Positions 12,735 to 25,007 of a stretch of 64,000 bases of DNA are shown here, in pieces. Source of the stretch: Hericium rajendrae (Eukaryota > Basidiomycota > Agaricomycetes > Russulales > Hericiaceae); NCBI GenBank assembly GCA_033439255.1, contig CM065885.1, positions 2,666,001 to 2,730,000 of the forward strand, given 5' to 3'. The notes below the pieces were generated by a model that had not been told where the DNA came from, searched no databases, and saw only the letters and a list, made by a program, of their open reading frames with translations. Made by a program: the position numbers and the translations under genes. Every line of letters starts with the position of its first letter. Position 1 is the stretch's first letter.

Positions 12735-14277
12735 ATGAAGATCGACAATTCGAAACTATGCCATCAATGCCAAGAGTTCAAAGGACCGGACAGGCCTTTA
12801 CGAACCTGCTCGAAATGCAAGATGGCGTGGTACTGCGTGAGTACGTACCAAGATGTCCCTGTTCGATTTATCATAGCATGGTACACAGAGTAAAGAATGC
12901 CAGGCAAAGCACTGGCCAGTCCATAAGATCTTCTGTAAAGGACGCGGAGTGTCCGCACCTGCTGACGACAACGAAACGCTGCGAAATACGCAGAAGGCGC
13001 TCGCCCAATCGAGTCTCGGCTGCATCTCATCCGATCCTTATGCACGCGCAAGCAGTCTTCCCCGCGGCAAAGACCAGATAATTGGGACGTCTATCCCAGC
13101 AGCATACTGGGATGGCGAGGGAAACGCGTCAGGCGGACACACTGAATGTGCCATCCCTGCCTGGCTGAAGGACCCTATCCTCGAGCAACCCGGCTTCCCG
13201 TATCCGATCCCATCGCCCGTCGTACCGGCTCACCATCTCGGGCCCTCACCCGGAGCAGGCATCGGGTTGTTCGCCACACGCGATCTTGCTGCCGGCGAGC
13301 TCATCTTTGCGGAACGCGCTCTCCTGATCGCGCCGCACGCCGGGGTCCTCATGACCGATATACTGCGCAAGCGGCGCGGAAGGACATCCGTGCAGGGCGT
13401 GGAACTCGCGGTGGACGGGCGCGAAGATCTGCTGCGCCTGTCCCTTGCACGCATGACGCCCGAGAAGCAGGCAGCATACCACGCCCTCGCGAACGTGCAC
13501 GCGCACGCCACCGAAACACCGCTGCTCGGTGTGCAGCTTACGAACGCGATTGTGCTGCCGTCCCATGTGCTTCAAGAGGCCTTTCCGGGGCACCCGCTGA
13601 AGGACGGTCAGAGCATGAGTGGCGTGTGCGAGGTCCTGTCGCGCGTCAACCACAGGTTGGTGCTTCTCGTTTCATATATCACCCATAGACCTGTAGTGTT
13701 GACTATGTGGATCAACAGCTGCAGTCCGAACGCGATCGTGGGCTTCCACCTTCAGTCGTTTACCTACGTCCTCACCGCGGCGCGCGCAATCTCTGCCGGC
13801 ACTGAAATCACGCGCACCTACATCGACCACACCGAGCCCACCGCTGAGCGCCAGCGTGCACTCAGACCGTACGTCTTTCGGTGTCGCTGCGCGGCATGTG
13901 CATCACCGCGTGTATCTGACGCGCGCAGGTCGGAGATCGTGCGGGCCCCATGCAAGCCGCTGGCCGCCGTGAGCGCGTGGATGCGAGACCCTGCGCTCGC
14001 GGATGACCATCTCATCCAGGTTAGTAAGAGGTTCATGCGGCTTGCACAGGAGGAGGGAATGGAGGCCAACGCGAGGTACTATGGTGTGCATCTGCTACAG
14101 TTAGCGCTGTCGTATGCGGCACTAGGTGAGCGCGAGCGATATCTGGAGGCTAGGGAGAATATGATGGCACTGGGGAGGGGCCATCGGCCTCTGAATGGTG
14201 GAGAGGCTAGGTGGGTACTCCCTGAAGTCCCTGAGAAGCAGATGGTCTGGGGACGCCGAGTACCGATGCTGGATTGA
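12735..14277 (+). CDS. MYND zinc finger / SET domain protein (copy c), SMYD-like putative lysine methyltransferase
   Basis: Exon 1 (12735-12836) codes MKIDNSKLCHQCQEFKG and the first half of a MYND finger (CHQC, CSKC, WYC). An intron 12837-12888 follows, then SKECQAKHWPVHKIFC completes the finger. The SET domain begins GAGIGLFATRDLAAGELIFA. A second intron (about 13657-13721) splits NHSCSPNA, the cofactor-site motif. GTEITRTYIDH gives the catalytic tyrosine and CRCAAC the post-SET zinc cluster. A C-terminal helical region ends at the stop 14275-14277. The start was chosen because the finger begins eight residues later and copy d starts the same way. The protein likely methylates lysines. It is the tail-to-tail partner of copy d. 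The upstream region has been replaced by transposon sequence, which may change its expression. Confidence 0.87.
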
Positions 14278-14687
14278 CGGCAAATGCGATTTGATGAGAA
14301 TATGTGCTGGATGTATGTGTATTTTTTGATTGTGTAACACGGCGGCTGTGTACCGTAGTAGCCACAGCGACGAGAGTCGCCCCTTCTCAGCATGACAGTT
14401 CATTATTACAGCAGGATAGCAGCGACATACCGTGAAAGAAGAATGCCTATACCATTCTAGCTGGAGTAAGTGACAAGGAGGTACGGGTGACCGGTTCGAG
14501 TGATGATCTCTGATTCTGGATGCTAGCTCATAGGCGACAGAATAGCATATTATGCTTGGCAACCAGTAAGGATCGAAATGACATTACTGCATCACAACAC
14601 GCCGTTAAGATGTATCGTCTGAGATATGTAGTTCAAATATGGTACAGCGAAGAAAATACACAGATCCCAATTTAGCCGCGTCCATCA
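14278..14687. other. Shared 3' region of the convergent SET genes c and d
   Basis: No gene is seen. The 410 bases hold the 3' untranslated parts and terminators of two genes that point at each other. Confidence 0.5.
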
Positions 14688-16219
14688 TTAATCCAACGCA
14701 GGTACTCGATGCCCCCAAATCATCTGTTCCTCAGGAACCTTGGGCAGAAACCATCCAGTCTGCTCATCATCCAGAGGATGATGGCACCTCCCAAGCGCCA
14801 GCATCCTTTCTCTTGCTTCCAAGTACCGCTCGCGTTCACCCAGGGCTGCATACGACAGCGTGAGCTGTAGTAGATGGGCACCGTAGAACCCCGCGCTGGC
14901 CTCCATCCCCTCCTCCTGCCCGAGCTGCAAAACCTTCTTGCTTACTCGAATGAGATGGTCGTCCGTGAGTGCAGGATCTCGCATCCACGCGCGCACGGCT
15001 GGCAGCGGCTCGCATGCGTCCTTCACGATCTGCCATCGGCGCAAGTCTGACGCACGCGGCGACGCACATGCCGCACAGCGGCACCGGAAGCCATACGGTT
15101 TGAGCGCAAGCTGGCGGTCGACGGCGGGCTCCGCGTTCTCGATATAGGTCCGCGTGATCTCGGTCCCAGCGGGGATGGTGCGGGCCGCGGTGAGAACATA
15201 TGTGAATGATGGAGTGTGAAAGTCCACGACCGCGTTCGGCCTGCAGCTAGTAGCCAACAGTTGTCAGTGCATGCCAGTAGATACAGCAGATGAAATGAAC
15301 GGACCTGTGATTGACACGCGACAGAACCTCGCATACGCCGCTCAACCTCTCAACCTCCTCAGATGTGTTGCCGGGAAACGTTTTGCGCCACACGTGCTCT
15401 GGCAGCATAATAGCATTAGTGTGCAGCACACCGAGTAACGGTGTAGTGCGATTGGATGCATGCGCGCCCGCGAGCTCACGGTATGCCCTCTGCTTCTCGG
15501 GCTCCATGCGCGCGAGTAGCAACCGCAGCATGTCCTCGCGGTTCTCTGGCGTGAGCTCTACGCCCTTCACAAATGTTGTGCCGTGCCGCTTGCATAATTG
15601 GTCAATAAGCCCGCCTGCTTGCGGCGCGATCAAGAGGGCACGCTCTGCGAAAATAAGCTCGCCAGCGGCGAGGTCGCGCGTGGCGAACATACCGATACCC
15701 GCACCAGGCAAGGGCGCAAGACGGTGTGCGGGCACGCCAGGCGATGGGATCGGATGCGGGAAGCCGGGCTGCCGAAGGACATGTTCCTTCAGCCAGGCAG
15801 AGATAAAGCATTGGGTGTGCCCGCCTGGCGCATTGCCTTCGCCATCCCAATATGATGTTGGTATAGACGTTATGAGTGTCTGGTCATTCCCACGTGGGAG
15901 GCTGCTCGCGCGTGTATCGGGATCGGTTGGGATGGGGCCAAGGCCAGATTGCATGGCAGCGTTCTGCATGTTTCGCAAGGTCTCGTAGTGATCAGCAGGT
16001 GCAGAAGTTCCGCGGCCTCTGCAGAATATCTTGTGAACTGGCCAATGTCTCGTCTGACACTCTTTGCTCTGTTGTCATGTTATTATATCGAAGACGAGCG
16101 TCATGGTAAGTACTCACACAGTACCGCGCAACCTTGCATTTCGAACAGGTGCGTAAAGACCTCTCTGGCCCTTTGAACTGTTGGCATTGATGGCATAACT
16201 TCGGCGTAAGATTCTTCAT
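14688..16219 (-). CDS. MYND zinc finger / SET domain protein (copy d), SMYD-like putative lysine methyltransferase
   Basis: Exon 1 (16118-16219) codes MKNLTPKLCHQCQQFKG and the half-finger ending CSKCKVARYC. After an intron of about 48 bases, SKECQTRHWPVHKIFC completes the MYND finger. The SET domain reads GAGIGMFATRDLAAGELIFA. A second intron (about 15248-15305) splits NHSCRPNA. GTEITRTYIEN carries the catalytic tyrosine and CRCAAC is the post-SET zinc cluster. A start at 16306 is possible in frame, but 16219 matches copy c. The gene lies tail-to-tail with copy c and shares its exon plan, so the two arose by duplication with inversion. It is read as intact. Confidence 0.86.
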
Positions 16220-16799
16220 GGAAGCAACAGCTACTGACGAGGGATTTCGAGGAACGCTGAGGATACGGCAGCCGAGTCTCAGGGAGATAGGGGAGAATGA
16301 GGGCATTTGGAATGTCGGTCGGGTTATATATAAGGTGAACTTGCTATTGTTCGGAACACAAAGCGCTACAGAGCAATTGCGTGTTCAAAGCGCTTTGGGC
16401 CAGCTGAAATACTCATTCGCTCGTGCCACACGACTGGACAATACGCCCACAAGGTCCACACGTCCACCGAGCATTGTGAGACAAATTGCAAAGAAGGGGC
16501 GTGCACAAAACGTCAGCTTACGCCTATCAGGCACATTGTATAATGGAAATATGTCGAGCATCTGCGAATAATGCCTAGGATACTTTACCATTTCCTCTCA
16601 TGAATGAGGCTAAGCGAAAGTTTGAGATAAAAGGTTGATGAGAAGGGACTCTTCAGTATCTTCTTCGTGTTTCCGTTCCGCATCGGCTGTATTTCTATTT
16701 GTTTTCATTGGTAAGGTGATTCATGAATATATTCGATTGTCAGTTAGTGCATACGCCCATCATGATAGCAGATTCAAACCTCACTTCAAGCTTCCCGTG
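16220..16799. other. Intergenic stretch upstream of SET gene d
   Basis: No gene is recognised. It holds the likely promoter of the minus-strand gene that starts at 16219 (TATATAA near 16325-16331 on the plus strand) and the far end of the decayed copy e. Confidence 0.4.
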
Positions 16800-18235
16800 T
16801 CCGCGCTCGCTTTGCCCAAAAGATTTGTCTCTCCGGCACCTCCGGCAACATCAAGGCCGCATCTCCACCGTCCACAGGCCGGTGCGCTCTCCACTACCTC
16901 ATCGCGATCTCCCTTACCTCCACATATCGCTCCCGATCTCCAAGCACCGCGTACATCATCGCGAGCTATCCAAGGTATGCCCCCTCGCGTGGGCTTCGAG
17001 TCCCTCCGCTTCCATGAGCTGGAGAAGCCGTATGCAGATGAGTACGAGACGGTCGTCCTCGGACCCCGCGTCACGTACCCATGCTTGTACGGCCTGCAGT
17101 GACTCGAGCTGTGCAGGTGCAATCTACCGCCGGCGCGCATTGGACGTGCATGGCGACCCACATGCGGCACATTTACATCGGAAGGCGTGCGGCGCGAGCG
17201 CGCGCTGGCGCGCTGCGGCAGGCTGGGTAAGGTCGACGTAGGTGTGCGTGATCTCGGTACCATCTGGAATGGCGTGGGCGACGGTGAGGACATAGCTGAA
17301 GGACGGAGCGTGGAAGCCCAAGATCACGTTGGGTCTGCAGCTAGGGTCGAAAATCAATCAATAGGTATCAGCGAGCGACATGGAACAGCAAAGGGAACAG
17401 ACCTATGGTTGATGCAAGAAAGGACCTCGCATACAAAACATGATGCTTCTCATGCGGCGCGTATGTGGGGAGCACAAGTTCAAGAGTATCCGTGCACTGT
17501 ATGCCGAGTACTAGCGAATCGAACACATGCGCATGGCTATTTGCGAGTCTGCAGTAAGCCGCCCGTCGCTCCGGCTTCAGGCGTAACAAAAGCGACTGCA
17601 ATGTCCCTTCATAAACATCTGTCCCCAGCTGTCGCATCTGTGAGCCTTGTGTCCGCATTCCGAGCAGGCCGTCCTGAGGTGCAGTTGTGAGCGAGCTCAG
17701 CGAAGATAAGCTCCCCCGCGGCGAGATCGCGTGCGGCGAACATCCCAATACGTGCGCCGGGCGAGGGCGCGAAGCGATGAATGAGCGCAGTAGGTGATGC
17801 GATCACATGTGAGAAGCCTGATTGCTCGAAGATGAAGTCCTTAACCAAGCGGGACTAAGGCACTCGGTATGCCCACCCGCGTTCCTGTCATCGTCGAAGT
17901 GGACTCTCGGGATGGAAGTTCCAACCAGCTCGTCCTGAGGGAGGCTTTTTTCTGGTGCGTAGCAATGAGACGGAACCGTGCCGACGCTGGCAGATTGGGT
18001 GAATGCCTGGTGTGTGCGCTTCAGGGTCTCGTTGCTATCGGCAGGTGCAGCAGCGGCACGTCTTTTGCAGAAGGGTTTGTGAACTGGCCAGTGCTTCACC
18101 TAGCAGTCCCGGCTCTGTTTGCTACGTTGTTAAGCCTCGAGCAATGATTATCGTAGTACTTACTTACGCAGTAGTATGCCTGTTTTCATTTCGAACAAGC
18201 TCGTACAACCCTCTCTGGTCCTTTGAATTCTAGGT
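16800..18235 (-). pseudogene. Decayed MYND-SET family gene (copy e)
   Basis: Pieces of the family can be read in order on the minus strand. The MYND region (FKGPERVVRACSK, stop, KQAYYC) is followed by KHWPVHKPFCKR, then the inter-domain part (about 17803-18060), then GARIGMFAARDLAAGELIFA. Next come KPERRAAYCRLANSHAHV, SCRPNVILGFHAPSFSYV with GTEITHTYVDL, then CKCAAC, and a last helical part near 17000-17090. A finger cysteine is replaced by a stop, another stop follows in the second half of the finger, and the frame changes several times. Intron positions match copies c and d. It is therefore a gene relic that no longer codes for an enzyme. The later part resembles the relic at 62480. Confidence 0.82.
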
Positions 18236-18467
18236 CCAGGTGATCTAGAGAAATCGGCCTCGAGGAAAGTTGAGGAGCGGCAGTCCAGATCGAGGCGAAT
18301 CCTTTATTTAAAGCACTGCGGCAGCAACATGGTCAATGCATTTTGTTCCAGTAGAATGGCACGACTTCACTAAATACCAGAAAGGTCCGGCGTGCATGGA
18401 TTCGATTTGCGAGACGACTCGAAGGTTGGATATATGAGGAAATGACATGCGGCGATTGCGGACTTCG

Positions 18468-18770
18468 TCAGTGCCTGTACGTTTGTAGCAGAGTTATGGG
18501 GCAGCTGATGACAGCTTCAGAAATATCCATAACCCAGAAGATATCAGAAAGAATTTCGGGTGGTACGCGATAGGCAGGTGCCAGCGCATTGATGCGAGCC
18601 TTGAGGCCGTTCGCAATGACCAGGGGAGCTGCGTCCTCGAGCTGGCGGTAAAGCCATCGACGTTCTATCTCGACCACGGAAAGGCTTTTCATGATCTCGC
18701 CATTGGAGCTATCGCTCGTACGCGTTGGAGACTCAGACGCAGCGCGAGCTCCAGCACGTCGACCGAACAT
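18468..18770 (-). pseudogene. N-terminal fragment of an F-box-like protein
   Basis: The frame MFGRRAGARAASESPTRTSD... leads to a helical segment and then RINALAPAYRVPPEILSDIF. That last part fits the F-box-like consensus common in Agaricomycete proteins (short basic/API segment, then LPPEIL..IF). The frame stops soon after and no leucine-rich C-terminal part was found downstream, so this looks like a fragment. In whole members the F-box recruits targets to an SCF ubiquitin ligase. Confidence 0.5.
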
Positions 18771-19469
18771 ATAGTAAATGTGTCGATTAGCCAGCGGGAC
18801 ACTCTAGCAGGATTGGTCTAGGACGTACTCGTCCACTGTTCGCTCCTCAGACATTTCCTTCCGTGAAGAATGAAGCGCCTGGATTGCTCTTTGTCGGCGT
18901 CCAGATAAATTTGACACGTGGAGTGATCCAGAAATTCTAGTCAGAAGGTAAATGAGATGTAGAGAAACTGGAGACCAGAATATGATTACGACAGTCCAAA
19001 GGAACTTAATGCGATCTGGGTGGACGCCGGACGGAACGTGTCGACGTCGGTTTCGAAGAGAGCGTAGATGACTCGGAAGCGCCCGTCGTATAGCCGAGCG
19101 CAAGCCGAACGATTGCCAAATACGGCGAAGACATGATAAGGCATGGCGATTCAAACGAATTCAAGTTTACAGCATACATTTTGCTGTGAAGTTGTGAACC
19201 TTACAATCAGACATAATGTTAAACCTGTGAAATTTTAGGTCTTCGATATTGGGCATTGACAAGAGCATCCAACATCGAGGCGAGATACCACGAGCGATCG
19301 GACACCGAGTGACCGACGTGATAGAAAGCCCAGTTTCTCGAGCTCAGCGTCCGTCTTGCGTAGGTAGCATACATTCCCGCGATGGATCACAACACAACTC
19401 CAGTATGAATCTCTACGGAAATATTATTATTAATCTTTTTCGTTTTTGTCACCGATCTTTTGTCTCGCA
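18771..19469. other. Intergenic stretch, nothing recognised
   Basis: Open frames here are short, with no recognisable motif or conserved splice sites. Confidence 0.4.
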
Positions 19470-20374
19470 TTCGATTGAATGACTGATTCCGCACCAGCCA
19501 GAGCCCCGGCGCATGAGAAACAGTGCAGCGCCAAGGGTATGGCGACAGGTTGTATGGGCAGCGGCAGTCTGAGCGACCCGTGGTCGCAGCATTCCAGTCG
19601 TCGAACACGCATGAACTCGTTTGGTACATTTCGAATGCGCCTGAAGTCCTGAAGCGATGCTAAACACGAGGCTCAGTTGGTTACCAGAAGCGCTGAGGTA
19701 TCAGGTAAGCTTTGCTGGACTCGATGTAACAGAAAGCATTTTCGTCACCGGCGAAATCCTGCAGCACCTGCACAACGCGATCAGAGACGGACGAAAGCAG
19801 CCTAAGCGGTGATATTCAATGTGGTGTGTCTTGTCTGAAATAGGATTCCAAGCTGCGCCATGGAATCTGGCATGGGACACGAGGGTTCTCTAACGGCGAT
19901 CAGGAATGCGAGCTTCATACAGCACGCAGAAAGTCGGCCGCTCCATGAGAAAGATGGATGATAAGGCGATGTCCAGCGCAGGACAATAGAAAGGGCACGA
20001 GGTCTTCCTCCGCCGCGAGCTGGAGTGGATTCGGCCCTTGTGAACGAATGCAGCAAAAGTGGCTGCCGGAAAGTTCAGTGTCGCAGAAGGTGGTCGAAGA
20101 TTGAAAGAAGGGCATCGACGTGGCATCTGACGCCCACTGGGTTCGATGTCATCGCGACGCTCTGAGTCTATTCCCATGAACACACGCTGCTTGCTTAACA
20201 ATAAGAGATAAGCCGTGTTTGCGTCAGAACGCCGTGAATACACGCTGATGGGTATGAGAACGATCCTAGAGAATCCAAATAGATACGACCAAGAGAAGGG
20301 TATCGACCAGCACCCCAGGTATACCAACGTAAAAATTGCGGGCCGACCAGGAAAAAGTCAGAACGTTTCGAGTA
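19470..20374 (-). repeat. 3' flank of kinase k1, inverted copy of 61460-62380
   Basis: On the minus strand several blocks match the plus strand after kinase k7. Examples are the blocks near 20030-20140 against 61710-61820 (including GCCGAATC.ACTCCAG), near 19900-19980 against 61870-61945 (including ATTCCTGATCGCC), and near 19500-19580 against 62290-62355 (including GGGGCTCTGGCTGGTGCGG and variants). No open gene is seen in either copy. Confidence 0.75.
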
Positions 20375-21771
20375 TCACCATTTGAAATTGCGAGCAGCGT
20401 ACGCATACTGCTTCAGCCAATGCCACCCGCCCCGGAAGATGCGCTGTGCGCCCGTTTCCGGCGTAGTACCGCGACGCACACGCGCATGGAGCGCAGTGCG
20501 TGAGAACGACGACTTGATTTCCCTGAACTTCGACAACGCCTGCGCTGCAGAAGGACGGAGCGCCGGATCCTCCGATGTCATCTCATTCAGCAGAGATGTG
20601 AGTACGTCGAAGTTCCCCTCGTACTTCTGGGAGAGATCTAAGCATGTCTGGCGAGTTGGCGGCAGAGTGAACTGACCTTCAAAAAGAGCTTTGTATAGGT
20701 TGTGCCTAACGTGTATATGTCGGCCTTGAATGGATCGTAAGGCGGTCGATCGCGTCCTAGAGTCTCCGGAGCATGGATGCCCGCTTTTGACCAAATGTCA
20801 ATGCGGACGTTGTCGGGCGATTCAAATTTCATGGATTCTCCGAAATCGGTGTAATAGTACTTGACACCACCAACTTGCGTTCTTGTTCGTACGCCAGAGA
20901 GCCTATGTCCGCGTGCATCGCTGTCAAACGTGTCTAGGTGGAATCCTCGTGGAAAGAGACGGTCACCGTCCATCATGATGTTCCCGATGGTGATGTCCCT
21001 GTGCGAGTCAATGAGCTCGATCGAAAGAGACTCTAACAATCATCGCTCACCTATGTGCGACTCCCAGCTCATGAAGGTAAACAAGGCCCTGTAGACAGTA
21101 GATGTAAATAGCATGCTTTAGGACACATAATAAAATCACAACCTCAAGTGTCTGGTCTACAAAATCAAAGCCCTCACCGAGTGTATCCAGCTTCTCGGCT
21201 CCGTGGAGTAAAGAACGATATAAAGGAAATACCAGAAAAATGTGGTCCGGAGCATGGATGACGTCCAGAAGAGGGACCGAATGGTTTCGAGGATCTTTGT
21301 CTCGCAGATCGGAAAGAAACTGCGTGATCTTGAGCTCCCTGCTATCCTCGGCCTTTCCCGGTATTCGTTTAAGGCAAACCCTGCGACCGGTCGAAATTTG
21401 GATGGCATCGATGGCCACACTGGCGCCCGCCATCTACAAAGTACAGAGATGAGATATGACACTACCATGAGATGTCGCAGTATGGCGTAAGAACTTACGA
21501 CGCGCTTGATGCTGTCCTCATAGAACACGGGCATCGCATTCTTTTTTTTCGCCCAGGAAGGCGTCCATCCGGGCCGAAAACGGGGCCGCAACATGTAACC
21601 TTGGCTCTCTAGCCATGGTTGAACATGCCTCCATCGTACTTCGGGGCGTTCGAGTATCTTAAAGGATTCCGCAACGGGCTGAGACTGGTCCCAAACGCCA
21701 GTCTCCTGGGCATCTTCGAGCCATCCAGGCCATGGCACACTATTTGGAGACCTTTCTATTGTCGTGGACAT
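20375..21771 (-). CDS. Protein kinase (k1) of a clustered Agaricomycete-type family
   Basis: Five exons give about 400 residues. An N-terminal family block (PNSVPWPGWLED...HVQPWLESQGYMLRPRFRPGW) precedes the kinase domain. The domain shows VCLKR (ATP-binding lysine), NHSVPLLDV, FLVFPLYRSL, HRDITIGN (catalytic loop split by an intron after HR), DFGES (metal-binding Asp), HAPETLG and YDPFKADIYTLG. RPSAAQALSKFREIK and a C-terminal block (WHWLKQYAYAARNFKW) follow. No classical glycine-rich loop is visible. HRD, the catalytic-loop Asn and DFG are present, so it is likely active on Ser/Thr. The start at 21771 is chosen by comparison with k3 and k7; an in-frame ATG at 21834 is possible. It is divergent from helical gene h1 and is the closest relative of k7. 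Confidence 0.82.
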
Positions 21772-22133
21772 GCCTAGCGCATGTAACCGTGACCATGAGT
21801 ATGGTAGACAGGCGCAGCGAGCATATCTGCGCACCTAATGATAACTCAAATGCAAGGTCACGACTGGCGCTGGTCGCAAAGCCGTATTATTTCCCGGTGT
21901 ATACGCTGATCTCTGCGAGTCCGCAATGAAGGTGAAAGACAAATGACAAGTCCGAGGTGCAAGTGAACAATAGAAGGATGGCCGTGAACGTGGTTAGGGT
22001 CAAGTATTCATGATGCATTGATGGGCGTTCGCGCGCTCGCTAAGCTTTGTTCCTCATTGGGACCATCAAGCGGGACCATCAAGCGGGACCTCGATTCCTT
22101 CTTTCTTCTTTCCAAGAGTTCATCGCGGGTAAG

Positions 22134-23365
22134 TTACAGCCATTTGCATAAAGGATGGCAGCAGCACGCGTTTTTTCGATGAAAGAGGAAATGGGTGGCT
22201 GGCCCTGTGGCAGGCCCCGCGAAGCTCTTATGTAGGTAGCCCGGTGAGAATGGTCAAATTTCGGCCTGCGACATGCAATCTTCTAATGTCAAACATGCTA
22301 AAATCGGGCTACCTAGGTCACGTTGTCGAATTTTATTTCTTATATGACATTATGTCACGCTTGCTCTCTGAGCTCTCTGACCGTGAAAACCTATTCGATT
22401 CTAACTACGTACGATGCTCTATGAGCTTTGGCAGAGATCATGAAGGATTCCTGTCTTCATAACCCATGTTCTCTTCATCCATCAAAATCCGGTTGACCTG
22501 CGGGATCATGGATGCAGGTTCGTATTGTTCTTGTATAATAGGCAGCGAAAACATTAATTGGCCCATTTTGCGCACGCGATATGAGCGGACCGACATCAAG
22601 GTGATCAGATTCGATATTTCGGATGCGTTGCATGTGTTTGTCGAGAACTAATGCCGCAAGATCTAGGATATTTGGACTGGCGGAAGTCATCACAGAGTCG
22701 AGCGCAATTCTGTGTCGTCTGGTGGTTGGGAAGAGAGGGAGAAATTGTATCGTTGTTGCAAATCGCTATATAGTTACGGCTTGACATTGCGGAATGCGTG
22801 GGACGTTGGAGGATTTTAGTAGTACGATGCAGAATACGATGCTCAGCGATGCACGAAGCTGTCAGTGTCACGGCACATGCGGCCGAACTTTCCGAGCCTC
22901 CCCAAAGAGCAAGATTTTCACCAAAGTGGTCTCAAATATGCAACCGGCCGGGCATGCTTCCCGGATCAAACGTCTAGAACATGCTAACACCGGGCAGGAT
23001 TATGGCGAATCTGGGCCTCAAACATGCTATTTTCCCGGGCTACCTACATAGGAGCTTCGCGGGGCCTCCTGTGGCGGCATGTTTTGGCGCATAGAATTTT
23101 CAACTATATCACTTTTCTGCAGCAATTTGGCTTGCTGACATCATTCATTGATGAGAGTACTATAGACAGTCTCATAACGTACAAATCAGAGGGTGTTTAT
23201 GTATGCAAAAATGTAAGGACAAGAGCAATATTAATATGGGAGTCGACTGAGGATGGTGACGGCAGTGTGACGGCGCCAAAACACGCAGCCACAGGGCCAG
23301 CCACACCTTTCCTCTTTCATCGAAAAACCGCGAGTTACTGCCATGCTCTATGCAAATGGCTGTAA
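22134..23365. mobile_element. Non-coding element with long terminal inverted repeats (MITE or foldback type), 1.2 kb
   Basis: The left arm 22134-22210 (begins TTACAGCCATTTGCATA) is the inverted partner of 23288-23365. Next to it, 22211-22244 (GGCCCCGCGAAGCTC, then GTAGGTAGCCCGG) pairs with 23035-23074. A further inverted pair, 23071-23090 and 23272-23292, sits inside the right arm, so the right side may be a nested or rearranged structure. A motif like CAAACATGCTA followed by CGGGC recurs near 22286, 22979 and 23019. No protein is encoded. It most likely is a non-autonomous DNA transposon. It lies in the gap between k1 and h1. A target duplication was not clear. Confidence 0.75.
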
Positions 23366-23857
23366 GTATCCAATTTTCAGCGTTTGTATCATCCCTGGAT
23401 CTCGGACGAGTCGGCATGCTTCTCCTGCTTCCGCGAGTCCGTTCAGCGCCATTTTCGCATCCCCCTTCGCAACGCCATCGTAACGCCGCACTTCTAGATG
23501 TCGTCCCGTCATGACTCACTAGACACATGCATGGGTCCAATCTGAGTATTGCTTGTTTTTGAGTCTTCGCACACCTACCGAGAAGCTGGTACAATAAAGA
23601 ACAATTGCAACGCCTCAGCGTGATCCAAAAAGGTAGGAGATTCACCTCGCTGTCTATGGCTGTGATACCTCACTAGCCGACACGGACCACGCGTAGGTGA
23701 CTATATCCAGATGGGAAAGGTAAAAGGCGCCCATTTCATCTGCGTATAAAATTGGCTTCACCATATGCACCATTCGTCATCCCCCTCCTGATTCTGTGAG
23801 ACGTACAACCCACATCAACCGCGCTTTTCCGCTAGAATAACCACCACTCTAACTCTC

Positions 23858-25007
23858 ATGGTTCCCGCTGATCCCGCCGCCGCCGTACCGGAGCTTGCAA
23901 AGGCGGTTTTGCTCGTTATCGATACTTTCAAGCACCAGGCCAATGGCTACAAGCTCCAAGCTGCGCAGCGCGCTCTTGAAGAGATCCATAGGCTGCTCAA
24001 AGTCGGCGAAAATCCCGACCTCGACGAGTACAGGAACCCGGATGAGTGGAAGGTTATTCACAAGAATATGAGCACGTAAGTGTCCCGCAGTTGATCGCTA
24101 AGCACGTTTAACATATTTGGCCTTCAAGGCTCCTCGCCTCCTACCGGGACCTCTTCCAGTGGGTGGGTAAGATGAACAAGAGGCAGAAGTTCTTCAACTT
24201 TTGGACCATCAGACGCAAGATATTCGAGATCCAGAGGCAGGCCACTGCCGCTCAGCTTCAGCTTGTGGTATCTAGCTCTGCCTTCCTCCTATCCCGTCTT
24301 GAGCTAATGGTTCACATATAGGGGGAAAATGCCAGCTCGCAGGCCACCATGCACGAAGCGTTGTCCACACAAGCAGAAATCGACGAGCTGCGAGCCATGA
24401 ACCGTGGGAAACCGACTCCTACTCAGCTTTTGCAGAAGCGCAAGGTCAAAAGGCAGCTGTATTTGAAGATCGAACGAGGTTTTGCAACTCTTCGAAAGCT
24501 GGCTGATGACCTCGCCACTGCTGATGAACTTGATCTCGTGGTATGTCTTTGTGCGACCGCTCTTGTCATGTCTGTTTATGGTTCGTTTTCTTAGGAGAAC
24601 CGTGATGAGCATGCTCTGCTCTCATCTTCACTCGCCGCCGTGATTACTCAGTTTGAAGCTGACTCTGGCTCCACCGTCGGCCCATCGAACACGGTATTCA
24701 TCCATGCACCACCCGTCTTTGACGAGGCATTGACGTGTTATTTTTACCAGTCTGCCGTTCCCGCCTCGTCTCAGCTAGTCAAGAAATACCTAGACGAGGA
24801 GGAAGAGCGCAACATCAAAAGTGCCGAAGAACTCTACAAGACATGCGGCGTTGAAGAAGATACCGGTTCCGATGCATGGCTCAAGCCCTTGATTGATCTG
24901 GATGTTTCTGACGGCAATACAGTGAGTCCAGTTTCACATGGTCGGTATTCCGCCGCTGAATGATGAATTAGGATTCTGCAAGCGACTCTCCATCCGATTC
25001 TTTGTAA
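23858..25007 (+). CDS. Helical protein h1 (type A) of an unnamed multicopy family
   Basis: Start MVPADPAAAVPELAKAVLLV; exons are joined at short introns near 24076-24128, 24270-24321, 24541-24594, 24697-24750 and 24922-24971. The N-terminal helix-rich part (HQANGYKLQAAQRALEEI) is followed by the family motif (WVGKMNKRQKFFNFWTIRRK). A long charged helix (KRKVKRQLYLKIERGFATL) and an acidic, serine-rich end (DSASDSPSDSL) follow. No membrane segment, signal peptide or known domain is recognised. Spacing of the predicted helices is compatible with a small helical bundle. It is divergent from kinase k1, with a transposable element between them. Related copies are h3, h7, h8 and h9. Confidence 0.72.

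Noticed and set aside
14461-14530. Second SINE-like B box (CCGGTTCGAG)
   Set aside because: No A box at suitable distance and no A-rich tail.
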